Below, piece after piece: positions 1 through 5,276 of a stretch of DNA of 5,295 nt; within the stretch, counting starts at the first letter, position 1, and each line of letters opens with the position of its first letter. The notes below the pieces were generated by a model. It was not told the DNA's origin. It worked only from the letters and a program-made list of their open reading frames with translations, and did no database searches. This DNA comes from an uncultured Sutterella sp. GTDB taxonomy: Bacteria > Pseudomonadota > Gammaproteobacteria > Burkholderiales > Burkholderiaceae_F. The stretch covers positions 1 to 5,295 of the forward strand of contig UQUS01000044.1 in assembly GCA_900544335.1 (NCBI GenBank). The letters run 5' to 3'. The translations under genes were made by a program, and so were the position numbers.

Positions 1-46
1 ATCCACCGAAGTGATCAGCGGCGCAAGCTGCTGACACAGTAGAGAA

Positions 47-68
47 TCTCCGTCGTTCACGGCGGAGA
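47..68. terminator. GC-rich hairpin just past the purM stop, possible terminator
   Basis: Positions 47-55 pair with 60-68 around the four-base loop TTCA, giving a 9-bp stem. On plus-strand RNA the one non-Watson-Crick pair (53/62) is a G-U wobble. On minus-strand RNA, the purM transcript, it becomes an A-C mismatch. The hairpin therefore folds better in a transcript arriving from the left than in purM mRNA. Neither side has a T-run, so it is not a classic intrinsic terminator. It lies six bases beyond the purM stop codon and could protect or end the mRNA 3' end. Confidence 0.3.
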
Positions 69-73
69 GAACG

Positions 74-1102
74 TCAAAGAACCACGCAGCCAGGAGCCCC
101 TTCGGGGCGTTCGACGATTGTGCCGATTCGGTAAACGGTTTCGCCCTGGGCTCGGAAAGCCGCTTCGGCCTTGTCGGTATCTTCACGGCTCACAATCACG
201 GCCATGCCGATTCCGTTGTTAAAGACGCGGTGCATTTCATGGCGATCGATATTGCCGGTCTTTTCCAGCCAGTCGAAAATCGCCGGACGCTTCCAAGAGT
301 TCGCTTCAATGACGCACTGGGTATTCTCAGGTAAAACACGCGGAATGTTTTCCAAAAGACCGCCGCCCGTAATATGAGCCATGCCCTTGATTTTGATTTG
401 TTTCATCACGGCCAGTGTTTGCTTGACGTAAATGCGCGTCGGTTCCAGGGCGCGGTCTGCCAAAGTGGCTCCGTCAAAAGGCATATCCCAAGAGGCGCCG
501 GAAACTTCGACGACCTTGCGAATGAGAGAAAAGCCGTTGGAGTGGGGGCCGGAACTTGCCAGTCCCAGGACAACGTCACCGGGCGTGATACTCTTACCGT
601 CGATGATTTCATCTTTTTCGACAATGCCGACGGCAAAGCCAGCCAGGTCGTATTCGCCTTCGGGGTACATACCGGGCATCTCGGCCGTCTCGCCGCCGAT
701 TAAGGCGCATCCGGCCAACTCGCATCCTTTGGCAATGCCGGTTACAACGCGGGTTGCCGTCGGGACATCTAGTTTCCCACATCCGTAGTAGTCTAGGAAA
801 AAGAGCGATTTGGCGCCCTGAACGAGAATGTCATTGACACTCATGGCCACGAGATCTTGTCCGACCGTATCGTGGCGATTTAAGGCAAAGGCGAGCATCA
901 GTTTCGTGCCGACGCCGTCGGTTCCCGAGACTAAAACAGGATTTTTGTATTCTTTGCCGATTTCAAACAGGGCTCCGAATCCGCCGATGGACCCGAGCAC
1001 GCCGGGAATCAGGGTTCGCTTGGCGGCCGGTTTGATTTTTTCAACGAGTTCATCACCGGCATCAATCGATACGCCGGCAGCAGCATAAGACAGTTCCGTC
1101 AT
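74..1102 (-). CDS. purM: Phosphoribosylformylglycinamidine cyclo-ligase (AIR synthetase)
   Basis: This cytosolic enzyme closes the imidazole ring in de novo purine synthesis: FGAM + ATP gives AIR + ADP + phosphate. The 342-residue product is full length for the family (E. coli about 345). Landmarks in order are the N-terminal YAAAGVSIDAGDELV block (6-20), the ATP-binding glycine-rich segment GTDGVGTK (60-67), FFLDYY (101-106), GGETAEMPGMY (136-146), SSGPHSNG (183-190), HITGGG (243-248) and PRVLP (254-258). These span the PurM N- and C-terminal AIRS domains. The ATG at 1102 places the first conserved block at residue 6, as in known PurM proteins, so the start is secure even though the bases before it (TTAGCCCC) hold no Shine-Dalgarno site. 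The gene is transcribed away from hda. No purN or other pur gene is visible within the window. Confidence 0.97.
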   Translation of the reverse strand: MTELSYAAAGVSIDAGDELVEKIKPAAKRTLIPGVLGSIGGFGALFEIGKEYKNPVLVSGTDGVGTKLMLAFALNRHDTVGQDLVAMSVNDILVQGAKSLFFLDYYGCGKLDVPTATRVVTGIAKGCELAGCALIGGETAEMPGMYPEGEYDLAGFAVGIVEKDEIIDGKSITPGDVVLGLASSGPHSNGFSLIRKVVEVSGASWDMPFDGATLADRALEPTRIYVKQTLAVMKQIKIKGMAHITGGGLLENIPRVLPENTQCVIEANSWKRPAIFDWLEKTGNIDRHEMHRVFNNGIGMAVIVSREDTDKAEAAFRAQGETVYRIGTIVERPEGAPGCVVL

Positions 1103-1245
1103 GGGGCTAATGAGTTAAAAATTAAGAAAAAAATCGAAGATTCGCGGTAAAATCCGCGCTTGTTCCCGAAGGTCGGCGTCATTGTAGCGTAAGCCAATCT
1201 TTCCGAGAAACGATTGTAAGACAAGAAAAAACCGATTCATTCTAG
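1103..1245. promoter_or_regulatory. Divergent purM/hda intergenic promoter region
   Basis: This AT-rich, non-coding 143-bp gap must carry the start signals for both outward-facing genes. For purM (minus strand) two TACAAT hexamers, each five of six matches to the -10 consensus, lie at 1186-1181 and 1218-1213. Their -35 regions are poor; the better is TTTCTC at 1210-1205, with 18-bp spacing to the first. The first would give a purM leader of roughly 70 nt. For hda (plus strand) the only -10-like hexamer I noticed is TAAAAT at 1148-1153, with no recognisable -35. No DnaA box or purine-repressor palindrome was seen. The region call is firm because of the gene layout; the individual elements are weak. 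Confidence 0.45.
1127..1158 (-). promoter_or_regulatory. Small hairpin followed by T-tract in the purM leader
   Basis: CGCGG (1143-1147) pairs with CCGCG (1154-1158) around a six-base loop. On the minus strand, the purM mRNA sense, the hairpin is followed nine bases later by seven consecutive T residues (complement of 1127-1133), about 25 bases before the purM start codon. This loosely resembles an attenuator or terminator. The stem is only 5 bp and the T-run does not abut it, so it may be a chance fold. Confidence 0.2.
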
Positions 1246-1908
1246 ATGGATACACCGCAGCAGCTTTCCTTGGCGTTATCGCCGGCCCAGGAGCCGACGC
1301 TTGAGAATTTTGTCGTCGGGGACAATGCCGAGGCCGTGGCGTCCGTCCGCGCATTTTGTCAGGGAACGGGGCCGCAGTTTTTGTATCTGTGGGGCGAGCC
1401 GGGGTGCGGATGCTCGCACATCATGCGCGCCGTTGCACCGCACCAGAAGCAAAGGATTCCCGCCTTTGACGAAGCCGTACTGCTTTATGCCGTCGATGAT
1501 GCGCAGGCGCTCCTCGGTTTTGAGCAAGAAGAGCTGTTTAATCTGATGAACGAAGTGCGTTCCCATCCCGGATACCGCATCGTTGTTGCCGGGCACGCTC
1601 CGATTCACCAATTGCCGCTTCGGGAAGATATCAAGAGTCGCTTGAGTTGGGGCCTTGTGTTTGAGTTGCACTATTTGGATGCGCAAAGCGCTTTAGGCGA
1701 ATTTAAGCGCCTTACTTCGGAACGGGGCATTGATTTGGATGAAGCGGTTTGTCACTGGATTGCCGTGCATTGCCCGCGGGATATGCGTAGCCTCAGGCAA
1801 TTTCTCGACGACATTGATGCGTACGCTATGGAAAAAAAGCGGCGCGTAACCTTGCCGCTTGTGTTGCAGTGGGCATCGGAGAGAGGCGATGAATCTAGCC
1901 GTTTTTGA
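1246..1908 (+). CDS. hda: DnaA-homologous regulatory inactivator Hda
   Basis: Hda binds the DNA-loaded beta sliding clamp and stimulates hydrolysis of ATP bound to DnaA, preventing re-initiation of replication (RIDA). The 220-residue product carries the clamp-binding peptide QLSLAL at residues 6-11, matching E. coli QLSLPL in place and sequence, which fixes the ATG at 1246. The AAA+ core follows: a Walker A-like loop GEPGCGCSH (50-58), Walker B in LLYAVDD (79-85), a sensor 1 region near 113-118, the arginine-finger box REDIKSRLSWGL (126-137, finger probably R132) and the sensor 2 segment PRDMRSLRQFLDDID (177-191). Like other Hda proteins it lacks the DnaA DNA-binding domain IV. Oddities: the Walker A lysine position (56) is cysteine, and Walker A to Walker B is short. 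There is no Shine-Dalgarno site before the start. It is the first gene of the plus-strand cluster and overlaps the next gene by 20 bp. A very short DnaA-like protein is the only alternative; the clamp motif argues against it. Confidence 0.92.
   Translation: MDTPQQLSLALSPAQEPTLENFVVGDNAEAVASVRAFCQGTGPQFLYLWGEPGCGCSHIMRAVAPHQKQRIPAFDEAVLLYAVDDAQALLGFEQEELFNLMNEVRSHPGYRIVVAGHAPIHQLPLREDIKSRLSWGLVFELHYLDAQSALGEFKRLTSERGIDLDEAVCHWIAVHCPRDMRSLRQFLDDIDAYAMEKKRRVTLPLVLQWASERGDESSRF
1878..1886 (+). promoter_or_regulatory. Ribosome binding site for the HAD hydrolase, inside hda
   Basis: GGAGAGAGG at 1878-1886 lies within the last codons of hda. Its GGAG (1878-1881) ends seven bases before the ATG at 1889. 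This supports ATG 1889 over the upstream in-frame TTG at 1859, which would add ten residues unlike the family. It implies that ribosomes finishing hda can re-start on the next gene. Confidence 0.7.
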
Positions 1909-2608
1909 TTTGGACCATACGCTTTTGCCGTTCGATTGCGAATGGGTTTGGATTAACTATGTGGCTTCGCACGAAGGCATTGATCCGAAAAAGGCTTTTG
2001 CTCCGTTAAAGCCCATGTATGAGGACTACTACACGCGGCATCACTTGGATGCGGAGGCGTTCAGCCGATTCCAACTGTCGTTTATCAGCCAGTTTCCTCG
2101 CACCCGGCTCGATTGTTTGCTTTCGGATTTTGTCCGAGAGACCGTGGAGCCTGCGATTTCCGAAGCGGCGCGCGACCTTGTGTCCTCGTACATTGAAAGA
2201 GGGGATGCGACGGCGATTTGTTCCGGCTCGTATTCGTACATTGTCGTGCCGATTGCGCGTATTTTCGGGATTCCGGAGATTTTGTGCGGAGAGCCGGAAA
2301 CCGATGCGGCCGGAAATTTCACCGGACGGCTTGTCGGCATCAACAGTTTCGGGGCCAATAAGGTCGTGTTCGTTCAAAACTATTTAAAGCGCCATCCGCA
2401 CATTCAGTCCGTCAGTTTCTTTTCCGACTCGCTCAACGACAAGCCGCTTTTTGACTATACGGAAAGTTTGGGCGGACAGTGCTATGCCGTCAATGCGGGA
2501 GAAGATTTAACGACCACCGCCAAAAGCCGACACTGGAAAGAGCTCACGCTTTACACGCAAGAGGAAAGAGGTAAGACCGTTTCCATTGCGGATGTTTTGG
2601 GTATTTAA
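1889..2608 (+). CDS. HAD-superfamily IB hydrolase, phosphoserine phosphatase-like
   Basis: This is a soluble haloacid dehalogenase-type phosphatase of subfamily IB, 239 residues. All four motifs are present: motif I FDLDHTLLP (6-14), with nucleophile D7 and acid/base D9; motif II ICSGS (110-114); the motif III lysine K158 in ANKVV; and motif IV FFSDSLNDKPL (177-187), with metal ligands D180 and D184. A helical cap lies between motifs I and II (about 15-100). It should therefore be an active Mg-dependent phosphatase that forms a phospho-aspartate. The SerB-like layout often leads to a 'phosphoserine phosphatase' label, but proteins of this TIGR01490-like group have no settled substrate, so I give no gene symbol. 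The start is ATG 1889, with GGAG seven bases upstream and motif I beginning at residue 6. It overlaps hda by 20 bp and ends 3 bp before pcnB, which suggests co-expression rather than a shared reaction. Confidence 0.9.
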   Translation: MNLAVFDLDHTLLPFDCEWVWINYVASHEGIDPKKAFAPLKPMYEDYYTRHHLDAEAFSRFQLSFISQFPRTRLDCLLSDFVRETVEPAISEAARDLVSSYIERGDATAICSGSYSYIVVPIARIFGIPEILCGEPETDAAGNFTGRLVGINSFGANKVVFVQNYLKRHPHIQSVSFFSDSLNDKPLFDYTESLGGQCYAVNAGEDLTTTAKSRHWKELTLYTQEERGKTVSIADVLGI

Positions 2609-2611
2609 GGC

Positions 2612-4150
2612 ATGTTTGATTATGTAAAAAATGTGGTTCGACGACTGTGCGGTCAAACGGGCGTTACGTTTAATAAGACGCCTCGCATCATTGAAAAGTC
2701 CGAGCACGGCATCAATCCGAAACTTGTGAGTTGGCAGGCCAAGAAAACGTGTGAGGCCCTGCAAAAGCGCGGGTTTAAAGCGTTTATCGTCGGAGGCGCC
2801 GTTCGCGATCTTTTGCTCGGCGTGGCCCCCAAAGACTTTGATGTGGTGACGGATGCAACGCCCGAACAGGTCAAGCGCTCGCAGCGTCGTGCGATTATCA
2901 TCGGACGCCGTTTTCAGATTGTTCACGTTTTGTTCGGGCCGGAGATTATCGAGTGCTCGACGTTTCGGGCCCTCGATGCCGTCGGAGTTCGAAAGGATGC
3001 CGAAGGGCGCGTTGTAAGCGATAATGTTTTCGGCCCGATGTGGCAGGATGCGGCACGACGCGACTTTACCATCAATGCGCTTTACTACGACCCGGTGACC
3101 GAGCAAGTTTACGATTACCACAACGGTCTGAAAGATCTTGCGCAACGGCGGCTACGGATTATCGGATTGGCATCGGAACGGTATCGGGAAGACCCCGTGC
3201 GCATGATGCGCGCCACTCGGATTGCCGGAAAGCTCGGGCTGAGTATTGAGCCGGCCACGAAAAAGCCCATTATCCAGATGGCCGAGTTGCTTCGCAATGT
3301 TCCGGCCGCGCGTCTTTTCGATGAGATGATGAAGCTATTTACCTGCGGGAAGGCTGAAATTTGTCTGAAAGAAATGCGCAAAAACCACTTACTCCATCCG
3401 CTCATGCCGGTTCTGGACGTGATTCTGAGCGAGCCGCAAGGCGAAGAGTTTTTGATGCTTGCCATGCACAGAACCGATGAGCGCATTGCCATCGGCAAGA
3501 AGATTTCGCCGTCCTTTTTGTTCGCAACGCTTCTGTGGCCGCAGGTCAAAAAACGCTGGGATGCCTATCAGAGTCGCCCGAGAACGACACGCGTCAGCGC
3601 GCTTTTTCAGGCTAGCGAAGACGTGGCTGCAACGCAATGCAACGGGCTACTGATCCAAAACCGTTTCATTGTCGATATGAAAATCATTTGGATGCTTCAA
3701 GTGCGTTTCGAGCGTCGGACGGGGAAAAACCCGTATACGTTGATTTCGCATCCGAAGTATCGGGCCGGATACGACTTTATGCTTTTGCGTAGTCAACTCG
3801 GCCACGTTCCCGAGGAACAGGTGCATTGGTGGGAAGCTTTTGTTGCCGCCGATGATGCGACACGCGAGGCGATGGTCCTTTCGGAGGAAAAAGCCGCCGG
3901 AAAGACGCCCGCCAAATCGCGTCGGCGCACCAAGGTCCCTAAGGGAGCGGTTTCGGAATCCGAGGTCGCCGAGGCACTGCAAACACTCGAGTCGGAAAGA
4001 AAAGTCAGAAGACCTCGGAAAAGACAGACTCCCCGCAAGAGAGCCGATAAGGGCGAGGTGATTGCCAAGGTGCCCGAGGCGACGGAAAAGACACCGCAAT
4101 CGGGTTCGCGCAAATCAGTCCGGGAGAAGCGCGTTGTCTCCGAATCTTAA
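2612..4150 (+). CDS. pcnB: Poly(A) polymerase I
   Basis: PcnB adds 3' poly(A) tails to RNAs, marking them for degradation by exonucleases. The 512-residue product has the class II nucleotidyltransferase head: VGGAVRDLLLG (60-70), the metal-binding KDFDV (74-78, D75 and D77), the PAP-type IIGRRFQIVHVLFGPEIIE segment (96-114) that separates it from CCA-adding enzymes, and RRDFTINAL (149-157). A poly(A)-polymerase RNA-binding region follows (YREDPVRMMRATR, 191-203, onward). The arginine-rich C-terminal domain spans about 330-410 (RFIVDMKIIWMLQ, HPKYRAGYDFMLLR, WW at 406-407). Residues about 430-512 form a Lys/Arg-rich, low-complexity and probably disordered tail. ATG 2612 gives an MF start followed by a short basic leader, like E. 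coli PcnB. The AAGG upstream sits only one base from the ATG, so initiation probably depends on termination at the HAD stop 3 bp away. Its 3' end overlaps folK by 17 bp. Confidence 0.95.
   Translation: MFDYVKNVVRRLCGQTGVTFNKTPRIIEKSEHGINPKLVSWQAKKTCEALQKRGFKAFIVGGAVRDLLLGVAPKDFDVVTDATPEQVKRSQRRAIIIGRRFQIVHVLFGPEIIECSTFRALDAVGVRKDAEGRVVSDNVFGPMWQDAARRDFTINALYYDPVTEQVYDYHNGLKDLAQRRLRIIGLASERYREDPVRMMRATRIAGKLGLSIEPATKKPIIQMAELLRNVPAARLFDEMMKLFTCGKAEICLKEMRKNHLLHPLMPVLDVILSEPQGEEFLMLAMHRTDERIAIGKKISPSFLFATLLWPQVKKRWDAYQSRPRTTRVSALFQASEDVAATQCNGLLIQNRFIVDMKIIWMLQVRFERRTGKNPYTLISHPKYRAGYDFMLLRSQLGHVPEEQVHWWEAFVAADDATREAMVLSEEKAAGKTPAKSRRRTKVPKGAVSESEVAEALQTLESERKVRRPRKRQTPRKRADKGEVIAKVPEATEKTPQSGSRKSVREKRVVSES
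4122..4126 (+). promoter_or_regulatory. Ribosome binding site that sets the folK TTG start
   Basis: GGGAG at 4122-4126 lies inside pcnB and is followed seven bases later by TTG at 4134, which is in frame with folK. No ATG or GTG is available in this frame upstream of the first conserved FolK motif, and the GTG at 4182 falls inside that motif. The site is therefore the main evidence for the start. Confidence 0.65.
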
Positions 4151-4688
4151 GGAAGCCCCCGACGACTTTGTCACGGCTTACGTGGGGCTCGGTGCGAATT
4201 TGGGCGATGCACAAGCGACGCTCCGTGCGGCCCTTTCGCAAATGGACCGCCTGGCGCACACGCGCCTTGTGTCGTGCTCCTCGTTTTATCGAACCGAACC
4301 GATTGATTCGTTCGGGGATGACTACATCAATGCCGTTGCCTGCCTTACGACGAAATTGAGCCCCGCAGACCTTCTTTCTTCCTTGCAGGAAATCGAGACG
4401 CGTTACGGTCGCGTACGTCCTGCCGGTGTCCACAATGCGCCTCGAACGCTCGATTTGGATTTACTGCTTTATGCCGATTTAAAAAGCGAAGACCCGGAGT
4501 TAACACTTCCGCATCCGCGGATGAAAAACCGGGCTTTCGTTCTCGTGCCGCTGTTTGAAATTGCTCCGGCCGGGTTTGCTTCTCTAGACCTGCTGCCCGA
4601 TGTCTTGCTCCCCGGAGTTTCCGGGCAACGCATCACTTGCGTGACAAAGGCCTTGTTCTTGTCGCCTACAGAAGGAGGCGGATCTTAG
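4134..4688 (+). CDS. folK: 2-amino-4-hydroxy-6-hydroxymethyldihydropteridine pyrophosphokinase (HPPK)
   Basis: FolK transfers pyrophosphate from ATP to 6-hydroxymethyl-7,8-dihydropterin, the step before dihydropteroate synthase in folate synthesis. From the TTG at 4134 the product has 184 residues, slightly longer than E. coli FolK (about 159) because of a short N-terminal leader and a C-terminal extension. Diagnostic blocks are AYVGLGANLGD (15-25), SSFYRTEPI (49-57), DYINAVACL (63-71), the HPPK signature NAPRTLDLDLLLY (101-113) with metal-binding D107 and D109, and PHPRMKNRAFVLVPLFEIAP (126-145). A longer reading frame opens at TTG 4062, but its extra 24 residues are Arg-rich, unlike FolK, and are simply the pcnB tail in another frame. 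The gene overlaps pcnB by 17 bp. pcnB-folK adjacency is common in proteobacteria, as in E. coli. Confidence 0.93.
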   Translation: MSPNLKEAPDDFVTAYVGLGANLGDAQATLRAALSQMDRLAHTRLVSCSSFYRTEPIDSFGDDYINAVACLTTKLSPADLLSSLQEIETRYGRVRPAGVHNAPRTLDLDLLLYADLKSEDPELTLPHPRMKNRAFVLVPLFEIAPAGFASLDLLPDVLLPGVSGQRITCVTKALFLSPTEGGGS

Positions 4689-4691
4689 GAG
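4687..4691 (+). promoter_or_regulatory. Ribosome binding site overlapping the folK stop codon
   Basis: AGGAG at 4687-4691 shares its first two bases with the folK TAG stop (4686-4688) and ends five bases before ATG 4697. It selects ATG 4697 rather than the in-frame upstream start at 4637, which would add 20 charged residues ahead of the first membrane helix. A second purine-rich stretch, GAAGGAGGCGG, precedes it at 4671-4681. Confidence 0.7.
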
Positions 4692-4696
4692 TTCCT

Positions 4697-5059
4697 ATGC
4701 ATTTTCTTTCATCAGTGCCGGTTGTTGTTCAAACGGCATTTCTTCTGGTGCTTTCCAATTGTTTTATGACGTTTGCCTGGTACGGGCACCTTAAAAACCT
4801 GGCCGGGTCACCTTGGTATGTTGCCGCCGTCGTCAGTTGGTCGATTGCGCTCTTTGAATATTTACTGCAGGTTCCGGCAAACCGAATCGGGTTTACGGAG
4901 TTATCTCTTGCACAACTGAAGATTTTGCAGGAAGTCATTACGCTTAGCGTCTTCGTGCCCTTTGCCGTGCTTTACATGAAGCAACCGCTTAAACTCGATT
5001 ACTTGTGGGCGGCTTTGTGTCTTTTCGGTGCGGTCTATTTTATTTTTCGTTCTGCCTAA
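4697..5059 (+). CDS. DUF486 (DMT-like) inner-membrane protein
   Basis: This small hydrophobic protein of 120 residues has four predicted membrane helices (about 7-27, 41-59, 75-93 and 101-118), the size and topology of one half of a drug/metabolite transporter. Strong family blocks are SNCFMTFAWYGHLKNL (20-35), FEYLLQVPANRIGF (53-66) and LAQLKILQEVITLSVF (71-86), which I recognise as the DUF486/COG3169 family. Polar residues likely to matter are H31, E54, Q58, N62, R63, Q78 and E79, several of them within or at the edge of helices. The family is widespread in proteobacteria, but its substrate is not established, so transport is an inference from fold and size. The start is chosen by AGGAG five bases before the ATG. 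The gene begins 8 bp after folK and is probably the last protein gene of the operon. Confidence 0.87.
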   Translation: MHFLSSVPVVVQTAFLLVLSNCFMTFAWYGHLKNLAGSPWYVAAVVSWSIALFEYLLQVPANRIGFTELSLAQLKILQEVITLSVFVPFAVLYMKQPLKLDYLWAALCLFGAVYFIFRSA

Positions 5060-5080
5060 GATCCTTGCAGAAAAAATCAG

Positions 5081-5086
5081 TATAAT
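5081..5086 (+). promoter_or_regulatory. Consensus -10 element of the tRNA-Leu promoter
   Basis: A perfect TATAAT lies 17 bases before the mature tRNA 5' end, so transcription would start near 5093 and leave a leader of about 11 nt. The -35 is unclear. TTGCAG at 5065-5070 resembles one but is only 10 bp away, while the hexamers at the normal 16-18 bp distance (around 5057-5064) do not match the consensus. There is no TG dinucleotide for an extended -10. Confidence 0.6.
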
Positions 5087-5103
5087 TCCGCTCTCACGTG
5101 AAA

Positions 5104-5189
5104 GCCCGGGTGGCGGAATGGTAGACGCAGAGGACTCAAAATCCTCCGCCCTTAAAAGCGTGAGAGTTCGAGTCTCTCCCCGGGCACCA
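5104..5189 (+). tRNA. tRNA-Leu, anticodon CAA, with encoded CCA
   Basis: The gene folds fully as a class II tRNA. The acceptor stem is GCCCGGG (5104-5110) with CCCGGGC (5179-5185). The D stem is GCG/CGC (5113-5115 with 5126-5128), with GG at 5120-5121. The anticodon stem is GAGGA/TCCTC (5130-5134 with 5142-5146) around loop CTCAAAA, giving anticodon CAA at 5137-5139, which reads UUG. The long variable arm (5147-5161) has a CGC/GCG stem. The T stem is GAGAG/CTCTC (5162-5166 with 5174-5178) with loop TTCGAGT. The discriminator is A5186, and CCA is encoded at 5187-5189. The long variable arm and the A discriminator are leucine identity features. All stems are perfectly paired. Confidence 0.98.
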
Positions 5190-5221
5190 TGATTTTCTCC
5201 TATGTGAAAGACGAAAAACCT

Positions 5222-5276
5222 AAACTCCCGATCGACTAGATACATAACGGTATAGAGTCCTCGGGAGTTTTGTTAT
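5222..5276 (+). terminator. Long hairpin with T-rich tail downstream of tRNA-Leu
   Basis: AAACTCCCGA (5222-5231) and TCGGGAGTTT (5261-5270) are perfect 10-base complements. The 29-base loop can itself fold: ATAC (5239-5242) pairs with GTAT (5249-5252), with further CT/AG pairing outside a tandem G-A mismatch. The 3' arm ends in four T residues (5268-5271), then GTTAT, and the 5' side is preceded by an A-run. It is therefore a plausible terminator for the tRNA transcript and possibly works in both directions. The large loop is unusual for an intrinsic terminator. The 19 bases beyond it show nothing assignable. Confidence 0.55.

Noticed and set aside
1..60. A minus-strand frame from GTG at 60 to the window edge (20 codons), and plus-strand frames ending at stops 34 and 42, possibly parts of neighbouring genes
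   Set aside because: All are too short to recognise, the GTG has no ribosome binding site and sits inside a hairpin, and the two strands give conflicting readings. More sequence to the left would decide.
374..788. Plus-strand frames of 109 and 118 codons opposite purM
   Set aside because: Both overlap each other and the conserved purM coding sequence and show no domain signal.
1276..1686. Minus-strand frame of 136 codons opposite hda
   Set aside because: Antisense to conserved Hda motifs, with no plausible start context and no recognisable family.
2507..3145. Minus-strand frame of 212 codons opposite the HAD/pcnB junction
   Set aside because: It lies antisense to two well-conserved genes and shows no recognisable motif or domain.
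3647..4433. Overlapping minus-strand frames of 106 to 150 codons opposite pcnB and folK
   Set aside because: Their Arg/Ser/Leu-rich composition is typical of shadow frames, and the sense-strand genes explain the open reading.
4901..5245. Minus-strand frame of 114 codons across the tRNA, with the segment GETRTLTLLRAEDFESSAST
   Set aside because: This peptide is the well-known artefact of translating the antisense strand of a tRNA-Leu gene; the rest is antisense to the DUF486 gene.
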